The position numbers were made by a program, and so were the translations under genes. The notes beneath the pieces are model-generated. The model ran no database searches. It had not been told where the DNA came from and saw only the letters and a list, made by a program, of their open reading frames with translations. Shown here in pieces: positions 26,618 to 35,371 of a stretch of 64,000 nucleotides of DNA; positions within the stretch are counted from its first letter, which is position 1; every line of letters starts with the position of its first letter. The DNA is from Bdellovibrio sp. ZAP7 (lineage in GTDB: Bacteria > Bdellovibrionota > Bdellovibrionia > Bdellovibrionales > Bdellovibrionaceae): the NCBI RefSeq assembly GCF_006874645.1, contig NZ_CP030082.1, positions 2,728,001 to 2,792,000 on the forward strand, in the 5' to 3' direction.

Positions 26618-29233
26618 ATGAAACAAGAGAAAATTTATCTTAAGGACTATAAAGCCCCAGCTTTTTCAGTGGAGTCCGTGCACCTCGACTTCATTTTGAA
26701 TGAGGACTTTTGTCGAGTTATCGCAAAATCTAAAATCAAAACTCTTACGAATGGTGTTCCCCTTCAGCTAAATGGTGAAGAACTGAAACTTGTTAGCGTA
26801 AAGATCAACGACAAGGTTCTTTCTGCCAGCGAATACCAACTGACGGATGAAGAGATGATCATCGCTTCTGTTCCTGGTGAGTTCACGTTGGAAATCGAAA
26901 CTCAGTTGGAACCTCAAAACAATACATCCCTTGAAGGTCTTTATAAATCCAACGGCATCTTCTGTACTCAGTGTGAGGCGCAAGGTTTCCGTAAGATCAC
27001 TTGGTTCTTGGATCGTCCGGATGTGATGACGTCATACACGGTGACTATCGAAGCCGATAAAGCAAAATACCCAGTACTTCTTTCCAACGGCGACCGTATG
27101 AAAGTTGAAGACTTGGGCAATGGTCGTCACAAAGCTTACTGGCGTGATCCGCACAAAAAACCTTGTTACCTGTTTGCACTGGTTGCTGGTGACTTGGGAG
27201 TGATCCGCGACACCTTCACGACATCTTCTGGTCGCAAAGTGAATTTGGAAGTTTATGCTGCTCACGGAAAACAAGAACGTTGCTGGCATGCGCTTGAGTC
27301 TTTGCAAAAATCTATGAAATGGGACGAAGAAGTTTTCGGTCGCGAGTATGACCTGAACGAATACATGATCGTAGCCATTGACGATTTCAATGCGGGCGCG
27401 ATGGAGAACAAAGGTTTGAACATCTTTAACTCCCGCCTGGTATTAGCTGACACCAACTCGGCAACGGACTCTGACTTCCACGCGATTGAATCCGTGGTGG
27501 CCCACGAATACTTCCATAACTGGACAGGAAACCGTGTGACTTTGCGTGACTGGTTCCAACTTTCTTTAAAAGAAGGTCTGACCGTTTTCCGCGATCAGGA
27601 ATTCTCGGCTGATATGACAGACCGTGGAGTGCAACGTATCGAAGACGTTGATTCCTTGCGCGCCGGTCAGTTCGCTGAAGATGCGGGTCCGAATGCTCAC
27701 CCCGTTCGTCCTGAATCCTGCATGGCTGTTGATAACTTCTTTACGATGACGATCTATGAAAAAGGCTCAGAGCTGATTCGTATGATGCAAACGATTGTGG
27801 GTCGTAAAGGCTTCCGCAAAGGTATGGATGAGTACTTCAAACGTCATGATGGCCAAGCTGTGACGACGGAAGATTTCGCAGCGGCGATTTCTGAACCGAA
27901 CGGAAAAGACTTCACCCAGTTTAAACGTTGGTACAACCAATCGGGAACTCCTGTGGTCGCGATCCAAGAGCGCTTTGATGACAAGTCTGGTGAATACCAT
28001 TTAACTCTTGAACAGTCCTGCCCGCCGACACCAAATCAACCGACGAAAGAGCCATTCCACATTCCATTGATGATGGGTCTTTTGGATAAATCAGGACAAG
28101 AGTTGGCTTTGAACTGCGACAAGATCGAGAAAAACTCTGACGGTCAGCACGTGATCGAACTTAAAAATCAAAAAGAAACTTATGTGTTCAAAGGTTTGAA
28201 AGAGCGCCCGGTTCTTTCCATCTTGCGTGAGTTTTCAGCTCCGGTGAACTTGAATTGGGAAGCGTCTGAAGAAGATCTTTATTTCTTAATGGAAAAAGAC
28301 ACGGACTCTTTCAACCGTCGCGAGATCACACAAAAACTTGCGATGCGTTTGATGTCTGATTTGATTAAGCAATCACGCCAAGGCAAAGAATTGAAAGTCG
28401 ATGCCCGCTTCATCAATGCGATGAAGACCGTGATGAATGATCCAAACATGGATTCCGCTTTCAAAGCTAAAATGCTGCAGATGCCAAGCCTTGCTGTCTT
28501 GGCGCAAATGGAACCGGTGTTAGATCCCGTAGCATTCGATAAAGCTCGCACAACTTTGCGTCAAGAGATCGCGAAAGCTAACAAAGAAACGTTACTTGCG
28601 ACTTACAACAAGTACCACGGTGTGGAAGCGAAAAGCCGCAGCACGAAAGTATTTGGTCAACGCCTGCTAAAAAACCAGGCTTTGCATTACTTAGCTGATT
28701 TACGTGAACCAGCCATTTACGAAATAGTGGCTAAACAATACTGGGAAGCGCAAAACATGACAGACCGTATGACGGCACTGATGATTTTGGCGGACTCAGA
28801 AAGCACACACCGTGAAAAGGTATTGGCGGATTTCCACACCAACTGGAAAGACGATTCTGTTGTGATCAATAAGTGGTTCACCGTTCAAGCCCTGGCTCAC
28901 CGTCCACAGATTTTGGACGAGATCAAAGCTTTGACTAAGAATCCAACGTTTAACATCAACAATCCAAACAATGTGTACTCACTACTTCGCGCATTCACGA
29001 CGAACCTTGTAAGCTTTAACAATGAAAAAGCTTACGAGTTCATCGCAGATAAGATCATCGAGATCGATCCAAAGAATCCGCAAGTGGCTGCGCGCTTGTG
29101 CTCGGCCTTCAACTTTGTTGGTAAGCTGGAACCACAATTGAAGGACCTGGCTATGAAACAAATCCGCCGCATGGTGGATGTCCCGGGACTATCAAAAAAC
29201 TCCCGCGAACTTTTGCAGTCAGCATTGCAATAA
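26618..29233 (+). CDS. pepN: Aminopeptidase N (M1 family)
   Basis: The product has 871 residues from ATG 26618, which follows AGGA; the TTG at 26591 would overlap the divergent VOC start. It is a full-length M1 enzyme of the E. coli PepN type. It contains GAMEN (260-264, N-terminal substrate grip), HEYFH (296-300) with Glu319 as third zinc ligand (LKEGLTVFRDQEF), and the Tyr of the KGSELIRMM region. It removes N-terminal residues from peptides in the cytoplasm. In a predator that digests prey protein a large peptidase load is expected, which is inference. No signal peptide. Confidence 0.96.
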   Translation: MKQEKIYLKDYKAPAFSVESVHLDFILNEDFCRVIAKSKIKTLTNGVPLQLNGEELKLVSVKINDKVLSASEYQLTDEEMIIASVPGEFTLEIETQLEPQNNTSLEGLYKSNGIFCTQCEAQGFRKITWFLDRPDVMTSYTVTIEADKAKYPVLLSNGDRMKVEDLGNGRHKAYWRDPHKKPCYLFALVAGDLGVIRDTFTTSSGRKVNLEVYAAHGKQERCWHALESLQKSMKWDEEVFGREYDLNEYMIVAIDDFNAGAMENKGLNIFNSRLVLADTNSATDSDFHAIESVVAHEYFHNWTGNRVTLRDWFQLSLKEGLTVFRDQEFSADMTDRGVQRIEDVDSLRAGQFAEDAGPNAHPVRPESCMAVDNFFTMTIYEKGSELIRMMQTIVGRKGFRKGMDEYFKRHDGQAVTTEDFAAAISEPNGKDFTQFKRWYNQSGTPVVAIQERFDDKSGEYHLTLEQSCPPTPNQPTKEPFHIPLMMGLLDKSGQELALNCDKIEKNSDGQHVIELKNQKETYVFKGLKERPVLSILREFSAPVNLNWEASEEDLYFLMEKDTDSFNRREITQKLAMRLMSDLIKQSRQGKELKVDARFINAMKTVMNDPNMDSAFKAKMLQMPSLAVLAQMEPVLDPVAFDKARTTLRQEIAKANKETLLATYNKYHGVEAKSRSTKVFGQRLLKNQALHYLADLREPAIYEIVAKQYWEAQNMTDRMTALMILADSESTHREKVLADFHTNWKDDSVVINKWFTVQALAHRPQILDEIKALTKNPTFNINNPNNVYSLLRAFTTNLVSFNNEKAYEFIADKIIEIDPKNPQVAARLCSAFNFVGKLEPQLKDLAMKQIRRMVDVPGLSKNSRELLQSALQ

Positions 29234-29278
29234 CCGAATGTTCATAGGAATAGAGCCGTAAACTGCATGTGTCCTGGT

Positions 29279-29310
29279 CTGAATCTTGATCTAACAAAGA
29301 TCAGAATCAG
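29279..29310 (+). promoter_or_regulatory. Hairpin immediately before the DUF2252 gene ribosome-binding site
   Basis: CTGAATCTTGATCT pairs with AGATCAGAATCAG around a short A-rich loop; GATCT (29288-29292) and AGATC (29298-29302) form the perfect inner part. The stem ends directly before GAAGGGA and the ATG at 29320. It could be an operator dyad or an initiation-tuning RNA hairpin. Confidence 0.4.
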
Positions 29311-29319
29311 GAAGGGACC

Positions 29320-30501
29320 ATGCAAACGAAATTAACCACGGCTCTATTCACGACCGTGCAGAACATTTTGACAGCCTTTGCCCTATTGGCGCCACTGGCT
29401 GCTAATGCCCAAGGCCCTTCCTGTTCCAGTGTCTTTACTGGATCTGACGCCCCTCCGATTCGCCTTCAAATTGATGGTTCTTTTAGAAAAGCCCCGGGCG
29501 GCACATTTATGGCTTTTCGCTCAAATGCCCCTCACTATTGGAACTGGCTTCGCGAAAACAACGTCCCCATCATGAGTGCCCGCGGCATCGTCACGGGGGA
29601 CCCCCACATCCTGAATTTCGGAGATGTGCAGTTGAAAGAGGGCGGCGCAAAATTCGGCTTGATTGATATCGATGATGCGGGTGTGAATGCGCCCCTGGCC
29701 GGCGACCTCTTACGCTATTATATCGGAAATCAAATCTCACCCTATAAAGTTGCATCCAAGGACTTATTCAAAGCCTACGTGGAAGGTCTTACAGGCAAGA
29801 AAATGAATAAGCCCCGCTATCTGGAGAAGGCCCGCGACAAAGCTGATCGTGATTTTAAAACTCTTCAAGAAAATCGAATTTCAAAACTAATTTCAGACAA
29901 TACGTTTGCTCCCGACTCGGGACTAACTGCACTTGAAAACTTTCCTGCCGACGTGCGCACACTGTATGAGCAGTCACTGGAAGTTTTTAAAACCGAGATG
30001 ACTGGATACAAAATTCTGGATGTGGGTTATCGCACGAAAGAGTCTGGCGGAAGTCAGTACCTGCCCCGCTTTAATTTCTTAGTTGAAAAGGGTAAAGAAC
30101 GACATATCTGGGAATTCAAATTAGAAACCACTCCTGCGATCTCGCTGTTCGTGCGTCAGCCTGATGCTCAATCCAGATTCAATTATGTCGTTAACGTTTA
30201 CCGTCCATCTGAGCCCCTGGGTCCTTATCGTTTTGTGCAAGCCGGAGAACACACCTTCTTGCTGCGCGAACGCATTTTCAAGTCCACTGATTTGGATCCG
30301 GCACTTATCGCCTCAGATAAAGATGTGAAAGACGGAAAAGAGATGTCGCTCTTTATCGCGAATCGCATGGGACTTGCCCACGGCTCGCAATCGAGTGCCA
30401 CAACTTTGTTGTTTTACCTTGAGCAACCGGGCGCCTTTGAAAGCCTTAACGCCCTGGCGAATCAATACATCAACACACTAAAAAAATTGAATAACGATTA
30501 A
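29320..30501 (+). CDS. Exported DUF2252-family protein
   Basis: The product has 393 residues with a Sec-type signal ending about AANA (residue 30). The DUF2252 signature is visible: MAFRSNAPHYW, GDPHILNFGD (Asp94, His96, Asn99) and LIDIDDAGVNAPLAGDLLR with Asp residues at 116, 118, 119 and 129. A late HGSQS matches the family's C-terminal motif. The pattern recalls kinase-like (aminoglycoside-phosphotransferase) folds, but activity is unproven. Most family members I recall are cytoplasmic, so the signal peptide is notable. It overlaps the convergent downstream gene by four bases. Confidence 0.75.
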   Translation: MQTKLTTALFTTVQNILTAFALLAPLAANAQGPSCSSVFTGSDAPPIRLQIDGSFRKAPGGTFMAFRSNAPHYWNWLRENNVPIMSARGIVTGDPHILNFGDVQLKEGGAKFGLIDIDDAGVNAPLAGDLLRYYIGNQISPYKVASKDLFKAYVEGLTGKKMNKPRYLEKARDKADRDFKTLQENRISKLISDNTFAPDSGLTALENFPADVRTLYEQSLEVFKTEMTGYKILDVGYRTKESGGSQYLPRFNFLVEKGKERHIWEFKLETTPAISLFVRQPDAQSRFNYVVNVYRPSEPLGPYRFVQAGEHTFLLRERIFKSTDLDPALIASDKDVKDGKEMSLFIANRMGLAHGSQSSATTLLFYLEQPGAFESLNALANQYINTLKKLNND

Positions 30502-31154
30502 TTAAAGACTTGCTTGCAGGTGCCGCCGCCAAGGTACAAAGCTTTGCTGCCGATTTCGAATTGAAATTTGCCGCTGCTAAGTTCAGCTTCCGTAGCGTTA
30601 ATCACGGTTGATTTTCTGAAGGCTGTCTTTCCTGATCTAACAGTGATCTTGAATTTTGCAGCACTTTCTTCCAAGTCGGCACCGCTCCACTCTTGTTTTA
30701 GATTTTTCACAGGAATTCTGTAGGTACCAACCTTGGTCAGCGTGAGCTTACCACCGCCTCGGCTCTCAGAGCCAAAATTAGCTGTGCCCAGGCCGTCCCA
30801 CGCAAGCACTTCGCGTGCGAGAGTTCTTTTAAGTTCTTCGGCATTATTGATATTTCTTTTGTGCTCGGAAAGGTCTGCTTGCGATGACATTCCTGATTTC
30901 ACCGCCATCGCTTCAACTTCGTGACGAATATAGGAATCAAGCTCTGCGATCTTTCGGTGATTCTCTCTGTGCTTCACCATGTTTTCATCAACCACAGGAC
31001 TCTCCGGCACGACATCGATCGTGACCGTCACATCTGTCGTCTCTAAAGAGTTCAAACTTAAACGCAGTTCTCCGTTTTCAATACGCGCTTCCATCGCCGC
31101 AAAAGATACGTGGGGAATAGCCAAAACCAATAAAGCGCAAAGAAGCTTGTTCAC
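30498..31154 (-). CDS. Exported protein of unknown function
   Basis: The product has 218 residues, from a GTG start after GAGAGGG. The signal peptide ends SFA. An N-terminal beta domain (ARIENGELRLSLNSLETTDVTVTIDVV), given here as ARIENGELRL then TTDVTVTIDV, leads to a helical charged middle (about 65-115). A C-terminal beta region follows (GGGKLTLTKVGTYRIPVKNL; KITVRSGKTAFRKST). One late cysteine near the end. No family is recognised. Its 3' end overlaps the DUF2252 gene. Confidence 0.72.
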   Translation of the reverse strand: MNKLLCALLVLAIPHVSFAAMEARIENGELRLSLNSLETTDVTVTIDVVPESPVVDENMVKHRENHRKIAELDSYIRHEVEAMAVKSGMSSQADLSEHKRNINNAEELKRTLAREVLAWDGLGTANFGSESRGGGKLTLTKVGTYRIPVKNLKQEWSGADLEESAAKFKITVRSGKTAFRKSTVINATEAELSSGKFQFEIGSKALYLGGGTCKQVFN

Positions 31155-31252
31155 AGAAAAACCCTCTCAAATGTTAATCAGTTCGAATACATTGCTTATA
31201 GAGCAAATGACCGGCCAACATTTGGAGGAATACTTGAGTCTTAGAACGAATA

Positions 31253-31277
31253 AGGGGTGTTTCCAAGAAACACCCCT
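31253..31277. other. Perfect 11-bp hairpin downstream of folE
   Basis: AGGGGTGTTTC (31253-31263) and GAAACACCCCT (31267-31277) pair perfectly over a three-base loop. No T-run follows on either strand, although A/T-rich sequence lies between it and the folE stop. It may act as a factor-assisted terminator or an mRNA 3'-end stabiliser for folE. Confidence 0.6.
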
Positions 31278-31320
31278 GTCAAAGTTCCGTTAATTGTCAG
31301 TTTGGAAAAATAAAAAAGGA

Positions 31321-32043
31321 CTACTTCAGACGGCAGTGGTGAAGGAATTCTTCACGTGTCTCAGGCAAGGTTTTAAAGTGCCCACGGACATCAGACGTCG
31401 CTGTCGTGCTGTCAGTATCTTCGATACCTCTCATCATTACGCAGTAGTGTTTGGCGTTGATGTGAACAGCCACGTGGTCCGTATCCAACACATATTGCAA
31501 GCAATCAGCAATCTGTTTCGTCAGACGTTCTTGTACCTGAGGACGACGCGCAAAGTATTGAACGATGCGGTTGATTTTAGAAAGACCAATCACCTTTTTG
31601 TAAGGGATATAAGCCACTGTCGCAAAACCATCGATTGGCAACAAGTGGTGTTCGCAGAAAGACAGACATTTGATATTTTGCACCACGATCATTTGATCGT
31701 AGTTCATCTTGTTGTCGATCACTGTCATCTTAGGGAATTTGTGAGGATCCAGACCACCGAAAACTTCGTTCACGTACATCTTAGCCACACGCTTCGGCGT
31801 ATCCGCTAGACTGTCATCATTCAAATCCAAGCCCAATACTTCCAGGATCTCGGTGAACTTTTCGGTGATTTTTTCGATTTTTTCTTCATTGCTAAGACCG
31901 TTATCGATCATTGGCGTTGGACGAACGTTGTCCAAAATATCTTTGGTACTTAGGACATGTTCGATTTCAGAATCGACAACTTTTTTTAGAGCCTTTTTGC
32001 CAGCACCCTGCTTAGTGATTTTTTTAGCTTTTGCTTTACTCAC
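31321..32043 (-). CDS. folE: GTP cyclohydrolase I
   Basis: The product has 240 residues, GTG start after GGAACC. It converts GTP to 7,8-dihydroneopterin triphosphate, the first step of folate (and other pterin) synthesis, in the cytoplasm. The zinc ligands are present: CEHHLLP (Cys130, His133) and HYCVMMRG (Cys201). VIGLSKINRIVQYFARRPQVQERLT is the family core, abbreviated here as GLSKINRIVQYFARRPQ. The N-terminal 45 residues are Lys-rich and longer than in the E. coli enzyme. The stand-alone setting, without other folate genes, is common. Confidence 0.96.
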   Translation of the reverse strand: MSKAKAKKITKQGAGKKALKKVVDSEIEHVLSTKDILDNVRPTPMIDNGLSNEEKIEKITEKFTEILEVLGLDLNDDSLADTPKRVAKMYVNEVFGGLDPHKFPKMTVIDNKMNYDQMIVVQNIKCLSFCEHHLLPIDGFATVAYIPYKKVIGLSKINRIVQYFARRPQVQERLTKQIADCLQYVLDTDHVAVHINAKHYCVMMRGIEDTDSTTATSDVRGHFKTLPETREEFLHHCRLK

Positions 32044-32104
32044 GGTGGTTCCTATCTTGATGAAATTCTTATGCCCTAAAAGCGGTCCTCAAGGAAGGGA
32101 AAGG

Positions 32105-32884
32105 TTAAACACTTTGCAAATTTTGACTGATAAGCCACTGACGAATCTGCTCTTGTTCATGGTCAGAGGTATCGACGAAATGGACTCGGATTTCGCTATG
32201 GCCAACAGCGATGACTTTGGCCTGACAAAGGATGCCGTCGATATCAGGAACCTCTACAGACAGCCTCTGGCCGACTTTAAACTTCTCTCGCGCTTGAAAT
32301 ACGGCGATGCGGGCCCCCGTATAGGACAAATCCAGGGTTTTACACTGATCCTTGCCCCCCAAAACAACGGGAATCCCCACATAATAACGATGGGCTGTTT
32401 GCCCCAACCAATGCTGGCGGCGATCCAAATCAGGGGATCTGGCAAAATACAGCCAGGCAATTCCGGCAACTACGATGGAGCTTACGATTTTAAAAGCAAA
32501 GGCCTCTGTCGCCAAAGGTGGCTCCTGAAAAAACATCAGATGCGAAAGATTGATCGCGATAAAAAGAGCGCACAGAACCAGGCCAACCAACCATAAGAGC
32601 TTGTGACGAATCAAAAAACTGACACCCGCCGCAAACACGACAAGCCAACCGATGATTTCAAGAGGCACAGTGGAGCCCGTGTGCATCGTGGTAAAATCCA
32701 TGACTGGGATCACCATTAAAATAAATGCCGCTGGCACAATCACCCATGGACCGTGTGTTATTCCCACTGTTTTTCTCATAGCTAACTTATCGGCATCACG
32801 AATGTGGGAATACAGTTTTTTTGTTGCTTCCCCGGCTGTTCTAAATAGACTGTTTAACTGTGAGACATCTATTAAAAATACCAT
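32105..32884 (-). CDS. Membrane protein with C-terminal PilZ-like domain
   Basis: Up to 259 residues. Four hydrophobic helices (about 45-62, 74-91, 95-112, 130-147) precede a PilZ-like beta-barrel (about 160-255): RYYVGIPVVL, then LDLSYTGARIAV, which fits the D-x-S-x-x-G part of the c-di-GMP site. The RxxxR arm before it is degenerate (RRQHWLGQTAHR). The start is doubtful: the ATG at 32884 overlaps the divergent gene by 25 bases and has no ribosome-binding site. The in-frame ATG at 32779 would remove 35 residues but keep all helices. c-di-GMP sensing at the membrane is inference. Confidence 0.75.
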   Translation of the reverse strand: MVFLIDVSQLNSLFRTAGEATKKLYSHIRDADKLAMRKTVGITHGPWVIVPAAFILMVIPVMDFTTMHTGSTVPLEIIGWLVVFAAGVSFLIRHKLLWLVGLVLCALFIAINLSHLMFFQEPPLATEAFAFKIVSSIVVAGIAWLYFARSPDLDRRQHWLGQTAHRYYVGIPVVLGGKDQCKTLDLSYTGARIAVFQAREKFKVGQRLSVEVPDIDGILCQAKVIAVGHSEIRVHFVDTSDHEQEQIRQWLISQNLQSV

Positions 32885-34032
32885 TTCTTATTGGCGCATT
32901 CTTAGTTTCAAAACAAGCCATGGCCTATCCTGATTTTATCGGATACGGTTATTCCTCTTGCATTACCTGCCACTATAATGGCCTTGGTGGCGGAGCTCTG
33001 AATGACTATGGAAGAGCCCTCTTTGCGACGGAAATCACTTCTCGCTCAGTGTACCCGGCCTCTATGGATGAGGAAGCTATTGGCGCCAGCTCTGGTTTTT
33101 TAATTACGCAGCCTTTGCCTTGGTATTTCCGTCCCGGCATTAAATATCGCGGCCTTTATTTTCAACAAAATCCCAATGGCTCAAACGAAGTGAACAAATG
33201 GGTGAACATGCAGCGCGATTTCAATTTAAATTTCTTCTTTGATAAAAAGCAGAACTTGGCGCTGATCACAACAGCTTCCTATGCGGATTTCGATATTCCT
33301 GAAACGACGATCGATAAATGGACGATGTACGCGAAAGAATTCTATTTGCGCTACAAACAAAGTAACAACCTGTGGTGGTATGCCGGTCAAATGGATAAAG
33401 CCTATGGTATTCGCAACGTGGATCACACGGCGGTGAACCGTTTCCCCGCAACGGATGTGGGCTTAAATCAATACGGTCAAACTTTGGGGGTGATGGCGCA
33501 CTTCACTTATCCGACCTGGGATATCGCCGTGAATCCGTTCTTTGGAAACGTCTATACGGTGCCTGAGAAACGTCAAAAAGGTTTCTCCGTCGTGGGTGAA
33601 TATCAAGTCTATGAAAAGTTTAAAGTGGGCGGATCTGTTTTAGCGTCAGAATCTGATGAAACACGCTGGCGCTTAGCCGGTGCGACCGCTCGCTGGGGAC
33701 TTTCAAAGGGAAGCTCCCTTTTGGCAGAGGCCGGCCTTAAAGAGCAAACTCGCAAAGGCTCGAACTCAGATCCTGTGCTGGGCTCTTATGCTTGGGTGCA
33801 ATCGATGGTCGCTATCGCACGCGGGTATAATATCTTAACGACGATCGAACAATCCCGAGACGACATTCAAAGTTCATCGGCTGAAAACTTGAAATACAGT
33901 TTTGGTCTTTTGGCATTTCCACTCCCCCGCACGGAATTCCGTTTGGGGCTTTCGAATGGAAAAACGAATTTGGATGGAACCGGTGTGGATGATTCCTGGG
34001 CCCTGCAAACGCAAGTGCATTTATCTTATTAG
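32860..34032 (+). CDS. Outer-membrane barrel with an N-terminal c-type heme motif
   Basis: The product has 390 residues. GTG 32860 is the only start giving a full signal peptide (cleavage after AMA, residue 22). Directly after it comes YSSCITCHYN: Cys34, Cys37 and His38 form a CXXCH heme-attachment site, followed by a Gly-rich loop. The rest reads as alternating amphipathic strands of a porin-like barrel (FNLNFFFDKKQNLALITTASY; WRLAGATARWGL), given here in pieces, ending HLSY. This single-heme plug/barrel layout is unusual; electron transfer across the outer membrane is one possible use. Nine bases before the next barrel gene, so probably an operon. Confidence 0.75.
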   Translation: MRHLLKIPFLIGAFLVSKQAMAYPDFIGYGYSSCITCHYNGLGGGALNDYGRALFATEITSRSVYPASMDEEAIGASSGFLITQPLPWYFRPGIKYRGLYFQQNPNGSNEVNKWVNMQRDFNLNFFFDKKQNLALITTASYADFDIPETTIDKWTMYAKEFYLRYKQSNNLWWYAGQMDKAYGIRNVDHTAVNRFPATDVGLNQYGQTLGVMAHFTYPTWDIAVNPFFGNVYTVPEKRQKGFSVVGEYQVYEKFKVGGSVLASESDETRWRLAGATARWGLSKGSSLLAEAGLKEQTRKGSNSDPVLGSYAWVQSMVAIARGYNILTTIEQSRDDIQSSSAENLKYSFGLLAFPLPRTEFRLGLSNGKTNLDGTGVDDSWALQTQVHLSY

Positions 34033-34040
34033 GAGCGCAA

Positions 34041-34832
34041 ATGGGTAAAATGAAAATTTCAATCTTGCTATGCCTTTTGCTGACAAGCTCTTTAGCTTCT
34101 GCTCAACAACCTAAAGCCAACGGTAAAACGCGCATTCCTGCACAATCAACAACTTCAGAAAATACGACTCCGACCACGCCAGCGACTACAACTGCGACCG
34201 AAGGCTCAACGACTTTTGAAGACACTGCGGAAACACCAGCAGAAGATGCGACGGCGATCAATCCTGACGCTGAAACCGACTCAAATCAGGTTGGCGTCAC
34301 CACCGCTCGTCCGCGTGGCATGCGCCTTCCCGTACAATCTGTGTCTTCTTGGGCGGCGGGTGTGACGACACTTCAGTGGAACGAAATCCTAACGGTTTCT
34401 CAGCTGGGCACGACGACAAAATCCAATATGAACTTTAATGGTGTGGGTCTGATTCTGCAGAAGGAAACATACTATCTGCAATGGGGATGGAACGTTGGCG
34501 GTATGCTAGCAGCGGGACGAGCGAACAGCGGGCCCTTTGCGAACGATGTGAAAATTGAACGCCAGGGTTTTACGATGATGGCCCTGACCCCGCGTATTTT
34601 CTGGCGCCTGACGAACAGTGTGAATATTGGTGGGACAGCGATGATTTACATCCGTAACATCGACCTTCCGACTGGTAACGGCGTAGAAATGACTGCAGGA
34701 CGAAAAAACAATGCGGGTTTTTTGGCGGATATGAATTTAAGAATTTTTAAAACGTGGGATTTCTATCAAGCAATAGGCCCCATCAATGATGGAGCCTATC
34801 TTTGGAAAGTCGGCGTTAATTACCGCTTTTAA
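34041..34832 (+). CDS. Outer-membrane barrel with Thr/Pro-rich N-terminal linker
   Basis: The product has 263 residues, with AGGAG at good spacing. The signal peptide ends ASA (about residue 21). Residues 30-90 are a low-complexity Thr/Glu/Pro/Ala tract, probably a flexible periplasmic arm. From about residue 100 beta strands with aromatic girdles lead to the C-terminal GVNYRF, ending in Phe as expected for BAM-dependent barrels. It follows the heme-motif barrel by eight bases and may act with it. No enzyme motif is visible. Confidence 0.8.
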   Translation: MGKMKISILLCLLLTSSLASAQQPKANGKTRIPAQSTTSENTTPTTPATTTATEGSTTFEDTAETPAEDATAINPDAETDSNQVGVTTARPRGMRLPVQSVSSWAAGVTTLQWNEILTVSQLGTTTKSNMNFNGVGLILQKETYYLQWGWNVGGMLAAGRANSGPFANDVKIERQGFTMMALTPRIFWRLTNSVNIGGTAMIYIRNIDLPTGNGVEMTAGRKNNAGFLADMNLRIFKTWDFYQAIGPINDGAYLWKVGVNYRF

Positions 34833-34834
34833 AA

Positions 34835-35350
34835 CTATTTCTTAGGAGCTGCTTTTGGTGCTGCCGCTGCGGCACCGACTGGCACTTCAACGTGAACTTT
34901 CACGTCGTCTTCAGTTCCTACACCCATGTAGTTAACATCTTTGATACCGATATCAGAAGCTTTCACAACGAATTCAGCTTTCAACAAGCCACCTTCAACT
35001 TTGTAAGTTCCTTCAACATTCACTGGCTTGTTTTTGATATTGATTGTTGCTTTACCCTTGCCACCTTTACCAGTAGCAGTCACCAAAGTTGCAGTTGGGT
35101 ATTTATCTGTCTCAAGGTATTTTTGAGTGTGCTTATCACGAAGATCAACGCCCGTTTTCAAGCTCTTCATGTTAACAACGATGTTTTGTGCTGAAACTTC
35201 ATCGCCTTTAACTTGGGCTGTTCCTTTAATTTGATTTGTTTTCGCCTTGAAATCCCCCATTGGATTCAAAGTCACATCAAACACGACAGACTGTGCAAAC
35301 GCACTAGAAACACCCAAAGTCACCATTGCTGCTGCAATAACCAATTTCAT
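34835..35350 (-). CDS. YceI-family periplasmic lipid-binding protein
   Basis: The product has 171 residues; GGGAGAA precedes the ATG. A signal peptide ends AFA. The mature part follows the YceI pattern: an N-terminal strand pair, then VNMKSLKTGVDLRDKHTQKYL, quoted here as LKTGVDLRDKHTQKYL, then YPTATLV and later beta strands of the lipocalin-like barrel. YceI proteins bind isoprenoid/quinone-like lipids in the periplasm. The C-terminus is an Ala/Pro/Lys tail (APKAAPKK) not typical of the family. Its end meets the convergent barrel gene two bases away. Confidence 0.88.
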   Translation of the reverse strand: MKLVIAAAMVTLGVSSAFAQSVVFDVTLNPMGDFKAKTNQIKGTAQVKGDEVSAQNIVVNMKSLKTGVDLRDKHTQKYLETDKYPTATLVTATGKGGKGKATINIKNKPVNVEGTYKVEGGLLKAEFVVKASDIGIKDVNYMGVGTEDDVKVHVEVPVGAAAAAPKAAPKK

Positions 35351-35371
35351 TAATTTCTCCCATGGTTTTAT

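Noticed and set aside
30498-30501. Overlap of DUF2252 and unknown exported-protein genes as a regulatory antisense pair
   Set aside because: A four-base convergent overlap is common in compact genomes and carries no further signal.
31294-31809. 171-residue frame on the plus strand
   Set aside because: Antisense to folE, whose motifs are unambiguous.
31853-32596. 247-residue open frame on the plus strand
   Set aside because: It lies antisense to the 5' part of folE and to the PilZ gene, both with clear families; no homology-like motifs or ribosome-binding site.
32787-32794. Exact FliA-type -10 octamer GCCGATAA on the minus strand
   Set aside because: It lies in the N-terminal codons of the longer PilZ form, has no -35 match at 15 bases, and would give an almost leaderless transcript.
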